From Pseudonocardia halophobica (GTDB taxonomy: Bacteria > Actinomycetota > Actinomycetes > Mycobacteriales > Pseudonocardiaceae): a stretch of 64,000 bases of DNA. Numbering within the stretch: position 1 is the stretch's first letter; each line of letters opens with the position of its first letter. Below are positions 7,414 through 15,987 of this stretch, piece after piece. A model generated the notes under the pieces. It worked only from the letters and a program-made list of their open reading frames with translations. It was not told the DNA's origin and ran no database searches. The stretch is taken from positions 62,001 to 126,000 of the forward strand of contig NZ_BSFQ01000013.1 in assembly GCF_027922425.1 (NCBI RefSeq), written 5' to 3'. Both the position numbers and the translations under genes were made by a program.

Positions 7414-8988
7414 CTACCGGACGGCCTCGCGCCGCACCCGGATGCCGGCCGCCTCGCGGTCCCAGGCGGCCGCCGAGCCCTCGGCCCGCAGCCGCGCCTT
7501 CTGCACCTTCATCGTGGGTGTGCGCGGCAGGGCGTCGGCGACCCGGACGTACCGCGGCACCATGTAGTGCGGCATCCGGTCGACCAGGAAGGCCAGCAGC
7601 TCGGCCGGGTCGATCTCGGCGCCCGCGCGGGGGACCACGACGACCAGCACGTCGTCCTCGCCCAGCTCGCTCGGCACCGCGATCGCGGCCGCCTCGTCGA
7701 CGGCCGGGTGGGCCTGGACCTCCACCTCGACCTCGTAGGAGGAGATGTTCTCGCCGCGCCGGCGGATCGAGTCCTTGACCCGGTCGACGTAGAAGTACTC
7801 GCCGGAGGGCTCCTGCCGCAGGGCGTCGCCGGTGTGGAACCAGGCGTTGCGCCAGGCCTCCGCGGTCGCCTCCGGGTTGCGGAAGTAGCCCGTGGTCATC
7901 ACCCAGGGATCGGCGCAGCGCAGCACGAGCTCGCCCACCGCGCCGGGCGGGACCGGCATGTCGTGCTCGTCGACGAGCCGGGCCTCGACGCCCTCCCGCG
8001 GGACGCCGCAGCTGTACGGCGTCTCCGGGTCGAACCCGGTGCGCAGCGGCACCGAGGTCTCGCTCATGTTGAACACGCTGTAGTACCGCATCCCCGCCCG
8101 CCGGCAGACCGCCATCGCGTCGGGGGTCATCGGGGCGAGCAGCGCCATCCGCAGCGTGGTGTCCCGCTCGGCGTCCGACGGCGGCAACGCGTTCAGCATG
8201 GTCCCGATCGAGCCCATCATCACGAGGAAGGTGCCGCCGACCCGCAGCACGTCCTCCCAGAACGTGGCCGTGCTGTACCGGGTGATCACACCGAAGGACC
8301 CGCCGTGCACCAGCGCCCAGCACACGGCCGACATGCCGGTGATGTGGAAGAGCGGGGTGAAGATCAGGCCGCGGTCGTCCGGACCGGTGTCGGGGTAGGA
8401 GACCCGGCCCATGGTGGCGAGGTGCATCGCCGACGACAGCAGGGCCTTCGACGGGCCGGTGGTGCCGGAGGTGAAGAGCAGGGCGGCGGTGTCCCACGGC
8501 TGCAGCGGGCGGTCGAGCGGGTCCGGGTCGTCCGGCCCGTCGAGCAGGTCCGCCACGGGCCGCACGTCGAGGCCCGCGAGCTCCGGCTCCCCGCCCTCGG
8601 TGAACACCGTGCTCAGCCGGGCCGTGTCGACGGCGGCGAGGCGCTCGGCGAGCCCGGCGTGCGTCACCATGGTCCGGACCTGGGAGAGCTCCACCGCGTG
8701 CTCGAGCAGCCCGCCCTTGTACGCGGTGTTGAACGGGACGTGCACCGCGCCGAGGTAGGCCACGGCGAGCCACACCCGCACCGACAGCGGCCCGTTCTCC
8801 AGCCAGGACGCCACGTGGTCACCCTGCCGCACGCCCGCCCGTTGCAGGGCGCGGGCGGTCACCCGCACCTGGCGGCGCAGGTCCGCGAAGGTCCACTCGG
8901 GCTCGCCGGTGTCGAACACGGCGACGACGCGGTCCGGCGTCTCCGCCGCCCAGCGGTCGATCAGGTCGCGGAACACGACCTCCTGCAT
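7414..8988 (-). CDS. acyl-CoA ligase, crotonobetaine/carnitine-CoA ligase-like (CaiC type)
   Basis: ANL-superfamily ligase of 524 residues. Motifs are LLFTSGTTGPSKALL (P-loop, with Leu where Gly is usual), VFNMSETSVPL (in the place of the usual Y-G-x-T-E), FHTGDALRQEPSGEYFYVDRVKDSIRRRGENISSYEVE (hinge), and PRTPTMKVQKARLR with the C-terminal catalytic lysine. The layout resembles CaiC-like enzymes, which make CoA thioesters of short polar or aryl acids; the substrate is unknown. The ATG start has GGGAGG eight bases upstream, and a perfect 16-bp palindrome lies further upstream, outside this coding region. The gene stands alone between two glycosyltransferase loci. Confidence 0.87.
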   Translation of the reverse strand: MQEVVFRDLIDRWAAETPDRVVAVFDTGEPEWTFADLRRQVRVTARALQRAGVRQGDHVASWLENGPLSVRVWLAVAYLGAVHVPFNTAYKGGLLEHAVELSQVRTMVTHAGLAERLAAVDTARLSTVFTEGGEPELAGLDVRPVADLLDGPDDPDPLDRPLQPWDTAALLFTSGTTGPSKALLSSAMHLATMGRVSYPDTGPDDRGLIFTPLFHITGMSAVCWALVHGGSFGVITRYSTATFWEDVLRVGGTFLVMMGSIGTMLNALPPSDAERDTTLRMALLAPMTPDAMAVCRRAGMRYYSVFNMSETSVPLRTGFDPETPYSCGVPREGVEARLVDEHDMPVPPGAVGELVLRCADPWVMTTGYFRNPEATAEAWRNAWFHTGDALRQEPSGEYFYVDRVKDSIRRRGENISSYEVEVEVQAHPAVDEAAAIAVPSELGEDDVLVVVVPRAGAEIDPAELLAFLVDRMPHYMVPRYVRVADALPRTPTMKVQKARLRAEGSAAAWDREAAGIRVRREAVR

Positions 8989-9019
8989 GCGGCCTCCCGG
9001 TGACGGCGGTGTCCCCTCG

Positions 9020-9035
9020 CTGAACGCGCGTTCAG
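9020..9035. promoter_or_regulatory. perfect 16-bp palindromic operator
   Basis: CTGAACGCGCGTTCAG reads the same on both strands. It lies 31 bp upstream of the ATG of the CaiC-like ligase gene. Size and symmetry suit a TetR-family dimer. Regulators of acyl-CoA metabolism in actinobacteria are often of this class, but no regulator gene is adjacent. Confidence 0.55.
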
Positions 9036-9152
9036 TCTGCGGGGGGAGGGCGGGTCCCGCAAGGGATCCCGCCCCCCGGCTCCCGATCACGCCCCGCCGG
9101 CTCCCGGATCATGCCCCTTCGGCTTTCGGATCAGGCCCCTTCGGCTTTCGGA

Positions 9153-11195
9153 TCAGGCCGTCGTGCCGCCCGTGAGGTCGTAGAGCGTGACGCCGTCGAC
9201 GGTCTGCGCGGTGAAGTGCTGCTGCACCCACTCCGCGATCCCGGCGGCCGCGTCGCTGCCGCCCGTGTCCGAGCCGCGGGCGTCCGACCCCGCGCCGCCG
9301 ACGAACCAGTGGATCTTCCCCTCGGCCACGTACTGCTGGAACTGCGCGAGCGTCGGGGCGGGGTCGGTGCCGTTGAAGCCGCCGACCGCCATGACCGGGG
9401 CCTCGGCCGCGAGCTGGTACCCCGCGGCGGCGTTGGAGCCGACGGCGGCCGCGACCCAGGTGTAGGCGGACGCGTCGTCCTGCAGCAGCGTGGTCACCGC
9501 GGCGGGCGGGGTGGTGGTGCCGAGCAGGGAGCCGAAGGCGCCACCCATGCCGCCGCGCATGCCGCCGAAGCCGGTGCCGCCTGTCCCGGTCGTGCCCGGG
9601 GAGATGCCGGGTGCCGTGGTGCCGCCGGGAGCGCCGGCCTGCCCACCCGGCGCCTGCCCGGCGCGGAATCCGCCGCGCATGCCTGCGCCACCGAAGCCGC
9701 CGCCCGGCCCGCCCGTGCCGCCCGGCCCCCGCCCGACGCCCGACGGCCCGGAGCTCGGGATCGCGCCGCTGTGCGGCTGGGCGGCGGTCGCCACCGACCA
9801 CGCGGCCGTGCCGCCCAGCGAGGCCAGCACCGCCGCCGTCACGACACCGGCGGAGAGCAGCCGGGGGAGCTTGTGCACGCCGAGCAGCGCCCCGGCCGCG
9901 ACCACGCCGAGCGCGAGGACGGTCTAGCGCAGCCAGGGCAGCCACGAGTCCAGCAGCACGAAGGCCCAGATCGCGCTCGCCGCGACGGCGAGGCCCAGGT
10001 AGACCCGCGCCGTCGCGGTGGAGCGGAGGCGCCACAGCTCGGCCGCTCCCATGCCGGCGAGCGCACCGATCGCCGGAGCCAGGGCGACGGTGTAGTAGGG
10101 GTGGATGATCCCGGCCATGAAGCTGAACACCAGCCCGGTGATCAGCAGCCAGCCGGCCCAGACGAGCGCCGCGGCCCGCACCCGGTCGGTGCGCGGGCGC
10201 CGGGCGGTCAGCCACAGCAGTCCCACCAGCAGGATCAGCGCCGCCGGGAGCAGCCAGGAGGCCTCCGACCCCATCTCGGACCCGAAGAGCCGGCCGATGC
10301 CCGTCTGGCCCCAGCCGCCGCCCGCGCCGCCGCCGACGCTGCCGGTCTCGTCCCCGGTGAGCCGGCCGACGCCGTTGTAACCCAGCACCAGCTCCATCAC
10401 CGAGTTGTTCTGCGAGCCGCCGATGTAGGGCCGCGACGCGGCCGGCCACAGCTCGACCACCAGCACCCACCAGCCCGCACTGACGACGAGGGCGACGCCC
10501 GCCAGCAGCAGGTACCGGACCCGTCGTCCGATACCTGTGGGTGCGGCGACCAGCCACACCGCCGCGAGCGCCGGCACGATCAGGAAGGCCTGCAGCATCT
10601 TCGTGAGGAAGCCCAGGCCGAGGAACACGCCGGCGAGCACGAGCCAACGCCCGTGCCCGCGCTCCAGCCCGCGCAGCGTCGCCCACACCGCCGCGACCAG
10701 CAGCAGCACCAGGAGCGCGTCGGGGTTGTTGAAGCGGAACATCAGCGTGGCGACGGGCGTCAGCGCGAGCACCGCGCCTGCGAGCAGGCCGGCCGCGGGT
10801 CCGGAGGTGCGCCGCACGATCGCGTACAGCAGCCCGACGGCCGCGATGCCCGTCAGCGCCTGCGGGACGAGGATGCTCCAGCTGCTCAGCCCGAAGAGCC
10901 GCACCGACAGCCCGGTCACCCACAGCGCCGCAGGTGTCTTGTCCACGGTGATCGCGTTGGCGGCGTCGGACGAGCCGAAGAACCACGCCTCCCAGCTCTC
11001 CCCGCCGGCCTGCGCGGCGGCCGAGTAGAAGGCGTTGGCCCAGCCGGAGGCCGACAGGTTCCACAGGTAGAGGAAGCCGGTCCCGACCAGCAGGACCGCG
11101 AGCGAGGCGCGCTCCACCAGCTCCCGCCGCCGTCGCGGGGGCGGGCCCTCGGCCACGGGGGGATCGGCGGGCCGTGCGGTCAGGGTGCTCGTCAC
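9153..11195 (-). pseudogene. GT39-family glycosyltransferase interrupted by one amber codon
   Basis: A second GT39/ArnT-like membrane protein, clearly paralogous to the one at 3786-5912: it shares LYLWNLSASGWANAFYSAA, the loop D-A-A-N-A-I-T-V-D-K-T-P, MFRFNNPDALLVLLL, RPYIGGSQNNS, a Gly-rich tail and the C-terminal block FQQYVAEGKIHWFVGG. The frame is open from GTG 11195 except for a single TAG at 9924-9926, codon 424 of 680. The paralogue has TGG (Trp) at the matching position (LPWLR-W-VVL versus LPWLR-stop-TVL), so one G-to-A change explains it. The halves are 423 residues (9924-11195) and up to 256 residues (9153-9923; first GTG at 9905). The stop falls late in the membrane region, so the product would lose its last helices and soluble tail. 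It could be a true nonsense mutation, a read-through site or a sequencing error; the rest of the frame shows no decay. Confidence 0.8.
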
Positions 11196-11219
11196 GCTGC
11201 CCGAGGCTGGTGCGTCCCG

Positions 11220-11259
11220 CTGTGCCGCCCCGGTGCCGCACCTGTGCGCCGCCTGTGAG
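11220..11259 (-). promoter_or_regulatory. array of four CTGTG heptamers, 11-bp period, upstream of GT39 paralogue
   Basis: CTGTGCC, CGGTGCC, CTGTGCG and CTGTGAG begin at 11220, 11231, 11242 and 11253. The array ends 25 bp before the GTG start of the amber-interrupted GT39 gene, the same layout as at the response-regulator and GT2 genes. The last two units read CTCACAG and CGCACAG along the gene, close to the mycobacterial PhoP half-site TCACAGC. Confidence 0.6.
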
Positions 11260-11427
11260 CGCCCCCGCCGAGGCGATCAAGGGCGACCAGCGCAGGAAGC
11301 GCCCGCGGGAGCCGGTCCTTGATCATGGCGACCGTCACCTGGTCGCGGTGTCGGCCGCACTCACGTGCCACTCGGAAGGATCTCGGCTGATCTGGCCGCG
11401 CGAGGGTCACACCACTGCTGCGCGCGC

Positions 11428-11468
11428 AGCGCTCCCGTGACTCTCGGAACGATCTTCGCGGGGGCGCT
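11428..11468 (-). terminator. hairpin downstream of sensor kinase gene
   Basis: AGCGCTCCCG at 11428-11437 pairs with CGGGGGCGCT at 11459-11468 (nine of ten positions, the other a G-T pair) around a 21-bp loop. It lies immediately after the leftward kinase stop codon. A second, looser inverted repeat GATCAAGG/CCTTGATC at 11275-11282 and 11317-11324 sits in the same gap. Confidence 0.4.
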
Positions 11469-11470
11469 CC

Positions 11471-12964
11471 TCACACCCGCGCGGGCGCCTCGGCGGGAAC
11501 GGCTGCGGGGGTGAGGGGGAGGGTCACCCGGAACTCGGTGCAGCCCGGGCGGCTCTCCAGCCCGACCCGTCCGCCGTGGGCGGCGACGACGGCGTCGACG
11601 ATCGCCAGGCCGAGGCCGGTGCTGGCGGTGTTGTTGACCGCGCGGGCGCGGCCGGCGGAGCCTCGGGCGAAGCGCTCGAAGACGTGCGGCTGCAGGTCGG
11701 CGGGGATCCCGGGGCCGGTGTCGACCACGCTGAGCAGCGCGGACCCGTCGGACACGCCGAGGCCCACGGTCACCTCGGTGCCCTCGGGGGTGTGGGTGCG
11801 GGCGTTGGCCAGCAGGTTGGTGAGGACCTGGGTGAGCCGCGAGGCGTCACCGGGCACCGTGACCGGCTCCTCGGGCAGGTCGAGCTGCCAGCGGTGCCCG
11901 GGGCCGGCGGCGTGGGCGTCGGAGACGGCGTCGAGCACCAGCCGGGTGAGGTCGACGGGCGCGCGTTCGAGCGGGCGGCCGGCGTCGAGGCGGGCGAGCA
12001 GCAGCAGGTCCTCGACCAGCGTGCTCATCCGCTCGGCCTGCGACGAGATGCGGGTCAGCGCGTGCGCGGTGCCCTCGGGCAGGGCGGCGCCGTCCCGGCG
12101 GGTGAGCTCGGCGTAGCCGCGGATCGCCGCGAGCGGGGTGCGCAGCTCGTGGCTGGCGTCGGCGACGAACCGGCGCAGCCGGGTCTCGCTGTCCTGGCGC
12201 GCCTCGAGGGCACCCTCGACGTTGTCCAGCATGCGGTTCAACGCGGCCCCGACCTGCCCGACCTCGGTGTGTTCGTCGGGCTCGGGCACCCGGGTGGCCA
12301 GCTCGACCTCGCCCCGGTCGAGGGGCATCGCGGAGACCTTCGCGGCGATGCCCGCGACCTCCTCGAGGGGCCGCAGCTCGCGCCGGACCAGCACCGTCGC
12401 CGCGATCGCCGCGCCGCCGAGGGCGGCCCCGATCACGATCAGCTCGATCACGACCAGCCCGTTGACGATGTCCGCGACCTCCTGCGCAGGCTGGCCGAGC
12501 ACGAGGACGGTGCCGTCGGGCGCGGACACGGCCACGGCGTGGTAGTCGCCGAGCGAGAGCGACACGGTCCGCGGGTGGTCGCCGGGCCGCAACGCGCCGA
12601 GCTGGGCGACGTCGGCCTCGGGCACCGTTCGGGAGGAGCCGCGGCGGTCGGTGACCGCCGCCTCCTCGACGACGCCCGCGCGCACCACCGCGCCGAGCGT
12701 GCCGGGCTTCTGCGCGGGGCCGAGGAAGGAGTCCGCCCGGCTGAGGCCCGGCGGGGCGGGCTCGTACCGGGAGAACTGGAAGCGCGCCGCGGCGCCGAGG
12801 ACGTCCTCGTCGAGGCGGTGGTAGAGGAAGCTGCGCAACGCGATCGCGGTCGCGACCCCGATGACGGCGCAGGCCAGCGCGATCAGCAGCAGCACGGTGA
12901 CGACGAGCCGGGCGCGCAGCGTCCGGCTCCGCGCCACGACCCGGTCGGTCACCCGTGCGGCCAT
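11471..12964 (-). CDS. two-component sensor histidine kinase
   Basis: A 497-residue membrane kinase: N-terminal transmembrane helix at about residues 20-44, an extracytoplasmic sensor region of about 120 residues, a second helix at about 168-192, HAMP linker to about 250, then HisKA with the phospho-accepting His272 in DASHELRTPLAAI and an HATPase domain (N-box TNLLANARTHTP, G1 box DTGPGIP, later GLGLAIV). It phosphorylates the response regulator encoded 10 bp upstream in the same transcript. Length and order match PhoR/TcrY-type actinobacterial kinases. The stimulus cannot be inferred; possible targets include cell-envelope glycosylation genes on both sides (see the 11-bp arrays). Confidence 0.93.
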   Translation of the reverse strand: MAARVTDRVVARSRTLRARLVVTVLLLIALACAVIGVATAIALRSFLYHRLDEDVLGAAARFQFSRYEPAPPGLSRADSFLGPAQKPGTLGAVVRAGVVEEAAVTDRRGSSRTVPEADVAQLGALRPGDHPRTVSLSLGDYHAVAVSAPDGTVLVLGQPAQEVADIVNGLVVIELIVIGAALGGAAIAATVLVRRELRPLEEVAGIAAKVSAMPLDRGEVELATRVPEPDEHTEVGQVGAALNRMLDNVEGALEARQDSETRLRRFVADASHELRTPLAAIRGYAELTRRDGAALPEGTAHALTRISSQAERMSTLVEDLLLLARLDAGRPLERAPVDLTRLVLDAVSDAHAAGPGHRWQLDLPEEPVTVPGDASRLTQVLTNLLANARTHTPEGTEVTVGLGVSDGSALLSVVDTGPGIPADLQPHVFERFARGSAGRARAVNNTASTGLGLAIVDAVVAAHGGRVGLESRPGCTEFRVTLPLTPAAVPAEAPARV

Positions 12965-12974
12965 GGGCCCATCA

Positions 12975-13712
12975 TCACCCCGCGGCGGGCTTGAGCACGT
13001 ACCCGGCCCCGCGGACGGTGTGGATCATCGGCGCGCGACCGGCGTCGATCTTCTTGCGCAGGTAGGAGACGTACAGCTCGACCACGTTGGACTGGCCGCC
13101 GAAGTCGTAGTGCCACACCCGGTCGAGGATCTGTGCCTTGGACAGCACCCGTTTGGGGTTGCGCATCAGGAAGCGCAGCAGCTCGAACTCGGTGGCGGTG
13201 AGCTCGACGTCGGTGTCGCCGCGGCGGACCTCGTGACTGTCCTCGTCGAGCACCAGGTCGCCGACGACGAGCTCGGAGCCCTGCCGCGCCGCCGTCATCC
13301 CGGCCCGGCGCAACAGCCCGCGCAGCCGCGCGACCAGCTCCTCCAGGCTGAACGGCTTGGTGACGTAGTCGTCGCCGCCCGCGGTCAGGCCGGCGACCCG
13401 GTCCTCCACGGCGTCCTTCGCGGTGAGGAACAGGACCGGGACCTCGGGGTTGTCCGCGCGCAGGCGGCGCAGCACCTCGAGCCCGTCGAGGTCCGGCAGC
13501 ATGATGTCGAGGACGACGGCGTCGGGCTTGAAGTCCCGCGCGGTCCGGACCGCGGTGAGCCCGTCGCCCGCGCTGCGCACCTCCCAGCCCTCGTAGCGCA
13601 GCGCCATCGAGAGCAGGTCCGACAGGGTGGCCTCGTCGTCGACCACCAGGACGCGGACGGGGCTGCCGTCGGCGCGGCGGAGTGGTGCGGACTGTTCGGT
13701 CACCTCGGTCAT
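12975..13712 (-). CDS. OmpR/PhoP-family response regulator
   Basis: A 245-residue regulator with a receiver domain (acid pocket D25-D26, phospho-acceptor D69 in VVLDIMLPD, T97, K119 in DDYVTKPFS) and a C-terminal winged-helix DNA-binding domain (LTATEFELLRFLMRNPKRVLSK, HYDFGGQSNVVELYVSYLRKKID, HTVRGAGYVLKP). The text is very close to mycobacterial PhoP/TcrA-type regulators. I chose the ATG before TEVTEQSAP; an upstream in-frame start would add Arg-rich sequence and run through the promoter array. The array of 11-bp direct repeats ends 25 bp before this ATG, suggesting autoregulation. It is the first gene of a regulator-kinase operon and diverges from a lipoprotein gene. Confidence 0.93.
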   Translation of the reverse strand: MTEVTEQSAPLRRADGSPVRVLVVDDEATLSDLLSMALRYEGWEVRSAGDGLTAVRTARDFKPDAVVLDIMLPDLDGLEVLRRLRADNPEVPVLFLTAKDAVEDRVAGLTAGGDDYVTKPFSLEELVARLRGLLRRAGMTAARQGSELVVGDLVLDEDSHEVRRGDTDVELTATEFELLRFLMRNPKRVLSKAQILDRVWHYDFGGQSNVVELYVSYLRKKIDAGRAPMIHTVRGAGYVLKPAAG

Positions 13713-13736
13713 GGTAGGAGAGCCTCGCCCGCGCGG

Positions 13737-13776
13737 CTGTGTCGCCGGTGGGCGCCTCCTGTGCGTTCCCTGTGCG
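13737..13776 (-). promoter_or_regulatory. array of CTGTG heptamers, 11-bp period, upstream of response regulator
   Basis: Units start at 13737 (CTGTGTC), 13748 (GTGGGCG, degenerate), 13759 (CTGTGCG) and 13770 (CTGTGCG); the last two are identical heptamers with a 4-bp spacer. It lies 25 bp before the regulator ATG. A weaker pair in the opposite orientation, CACAG at 13817 and GACAG at 13828, also 11 bp apart, faces the divergent lipoprotein gene. Confidence 0.6.
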
Positions 13777-13912
13777 CGAGCCGGGCGCCCGCCGCACACG
13801 CTCCGCTGGTCCGTCGCACAGCGCGCGGACAGGTTCCGTCAGCACGGTGGGCGCCGGTCGCGGATCTCCGCTTTACCTCCTTCTCACACCGCGACCGGAT
13901 CAGGAGCACGCG

Positions 13913-14365
13913 ATGTCCCTCCTCGACTCCCGCCGGGCCCGCCGGCTCGCCCTCCTCCCGGTGGCGCTGGTCGCCGCCGCGGCGCTGGCGGCCTGCGGCT
14001 CGTCGACGGACTCGGCCGACTCGACCTCGAGCTCCTCGGGGTCGACCGCCGCGAGCGGGTCGAGCACCGCCGACACCGACGCCTTCCAGGCCTGCCTCTC
14101 CGAGAACGGCGTCGAGGCGCCGGCCGGGGGACCGGGCGGCGGACCGGATGGCGGCACCCCGCCGTCGGGCGCGCCGCAGGCCGGGAGCACCCCGCCGAGC
14201 GGTGCGCCCGAGGCCGGTGGCACCCCGCCGCAGGCAGGGAGCGGAGTGGACGAGGCCGGCACGATGCAGGCCCCGCCCGGTGTCGACTCGGCGACCTGGA
14301 CGAAGGCCATGGCGGCCTGCGCCGACCTCGCCCCAGCCCCGGGCGCCGCGGCGACGACCGGCTGA
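13913..14365 (+). CDS. small secreted lipoprotein, Gly/Pro-rich
   Basis: A 150-residue protein with a classic lipoprotein signal: Arg-rich start, hydrophobic core LLPVALVAAAALAA, and lipobox LAAC with Cys about residue 25. After a Ser/Thr-rich stretch comes FQACLSENGVEAP, then a low-complexity region with repeats of the type GGTPPSGAPQAGST, then DSATWTKAMAACADLAP. The two short Cys-containing segments flanking the repeat recur in actinobacterial lipoproteins of unknown function. AGGAG lies eight bases before the ATG. It is divergent from the two-component operon and may be one of its targets. I do not recognise a function. Confidence 0.8.
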   Translation: MSLLDSRRARRLALLPVALVAAAALAACGSSTDSADSTSSSSGSTAASGSSTADTDAFQACLSENGVEAPAGGPGGGPDGGTPPSGAPQAGSTPPSGAPEAGGTPPQAGSGVDEAGTMQAPPGVDSATWTKAMAACADLAPAPGAAATTG

Positions 14366-14438
14366 CGTCCGGGCACGGTTCGATCACGGGGCGGTCCCGG
14401 CCCGCTCGGCCGGCCCGCCCTGTACTAGTTTCTCGCCG

Positions 14439-15977
14439 GTGCACGCGGAGAGATCGCCGGTCGTCGTCGGCGTCGGGCAGGTCCTGGCCAACCGGGACCG
14501 GACCGTCGCGGCGGCCCGCGAGCCGCTGCGGCTGATCGCCGACGCCGTGCACGCGGCCGCCGCCGACGCCTGCGGCACCGGCACCCGGCTGCTCCGGGAC
14601 GTCGACGCGATCACCGTCCCGCACGTCGCCAGCTGGGCCTACGCCGACCTGCCCGCCCTGCTCGCGGAGCGGCTCGCGGCGAGCCCGGCGCGCACCTTCT
14701 CGGCGCCGGTCGGCGGGCAGTGGCCGGCGGCGCTCGTCGACGCGGCCGCCGCGCGGATCGCGGCGGGGGAGTCCCGCATCGAGCTGGTGGCCGGCGGCGA
14801 GGCCTCGGCGTCGCTCGGCGTGCTGCAGCGCGCGGGCGTCGACCCGGGCGCCGACCTCGGCTGGACGACCGAGCCCGGCGGGCCGGCCCCGATCGGCGCC
14901 GACGACCTGGGCAGCCGCGCCATGCAGGCCGCGGGCATGGTGCTGCCGACCCGGGTCTACCCGATGGTGGACACCGCCTTCGGGCACTCCGTCGGCGAGA
15001 CGCCCGCCGAGACCATGGCCTCCGGCGCAGCGGTGTTCGCGGCGCTCAGCGAGGTCGCCGCCACCAACCCGATCGCCTGGAACCCGGCGCCGCGGGACCC
15101 GGCGGAGATCCTGCGCGTCGGACCGGACAACCGGATGATCTGCGAGCCCTATCCGCTCGCGGTCAACGCGTTCCCGCTGGTCGACCAGGCCGCGGCGCTG
15201 CTGCTGACCTCGCGGGCCGTCGCCCTCGAGCACGGCGTGCCGGAGGAGCGGCTGGTGCACGTCTGGGGCGGGGCCGGGGCCGCCGACGCCGCCGACGTCC
15301 TCGCCCGGCCCGCGCTGACCGGCTCGCCGGCGCTCTGCTCGGTGCTCGACCGGGCGCTCGCCTCCGCGGGGCTGGCCGCCGAGGCGGTCGACGTCGTCGA
15401 CGTCTACTCCTGCTTCCCCGTGGTGCCCCGGCTCGCGAGCCGCTACCTCGGGCTGCCCACCAAGGCGCTCGCGGGCGCGACCGGCGGCCACTCGTCCTTC
15501 GGCGGCCCGCTCTCGACCTACACCCTGCACTCGCTCGCGGCCTGCGCCGAGCGCATCCGCAGCGGGGCGGGCGTCGCGCTCGTGCACGCCAACGGGGGCT
15601 ACCTGACCCGCCAGCACGCCGTCGTCCTCGGGCGGGAGGCGCACGTCGACGGCTACATCGGCGATCCGGAGCCGCACGACACCGCCGAGCCCGGGCCGGC
15701 GCCGTGCCCGCTCGCGGAGGTACCGGACGAGCCGGTGCGCGTCGAGGCCGCGACCGTCGAGTACGACCGCGACGGCCACCCGGCGCAGGGGTTCCTGGTC
15801 GCCCGGACCACCGACGGACGCCGCCTCGCGGGCTGCACGGCCGAGGGCGACGCGGCCAGCGCCCGGGAGCTCACGGTGTTCCCCGAGGGCCCCGGCCGGC
15901 TGGCGGGCCCCGCCGTCGTCGGGCGTGAGGTGCGGGTGCGGCCGGTCGGGGACCGGATCCAGGTGGACCCCGCCTGA
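14439..15977 (+). CDS. thiolase-like protein with additional C-terminal domain (TLP1 type)
   Basis: A 512-residue acetyl-CoA acetyltransferase-like protein. The N-terminal two thirds follow the thiolase fold (SPVVVGVGQVLANRD, VDVVDVYSCFPVVPRLASRYLGL, TGGHSSFGGPLSTYTLHSLA); the C-terminal ~100 residues (ATVEYDRDGHPAQGFLVARTTDGRRLAGC...) form the extra OB-like domain known from mycobacterial thiolase-like protein type 1. The usual first catalytic Cys position is not obvious, and in this subfamily classical thiolase activity is doubtful, so its reaction is uncertain. The start is a GTG with no clear ribosome site. Confidence 0.85.
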   Translation: MHAERSPVVVGVGQVLANRDRTVAAAREPLRLIADAVHAAAADACGTGTRLLRDVDAITVPHVASWAYADLPALLAERLAASPARTFSAPVGGQWPAALVDAAAARIAAGESRIELVAGGEASASLGVLQRAGVDPGADLGWTTEPGGPAPIGADDLGSRAMQAAGMVLPTRVYPMVDTAFGHSVGETPAETMASGAAVFAALSEVAATNPIAWNPAPRDPAEILRVGPDNRMICEPYPLAVNAFPLVDQAAALLLTSRAVALEHGVPEERLVHVWGGAGAADAADVLARPALTGSPALCSVLDRALASAGLAAEAVDVVDVYSCFPVVPRLASRYLGLPTKALAGATGGHSSFGGPLSTYTLHSLAACAERIRSGAGVALVHANGGYLTRQHAVVLGREAHVDGYIGDPEPHDTAEPGPAPCPLAEVPDEPVRVEAATVEYDRDGHPAQGFLVARTTDGRRLAGCTAEGDAASARELTVFPEGPGRLAGPAVVGREVRVRPVGDRIQVDPA

Positions 15978-15987
15978 CGGACCCCGT

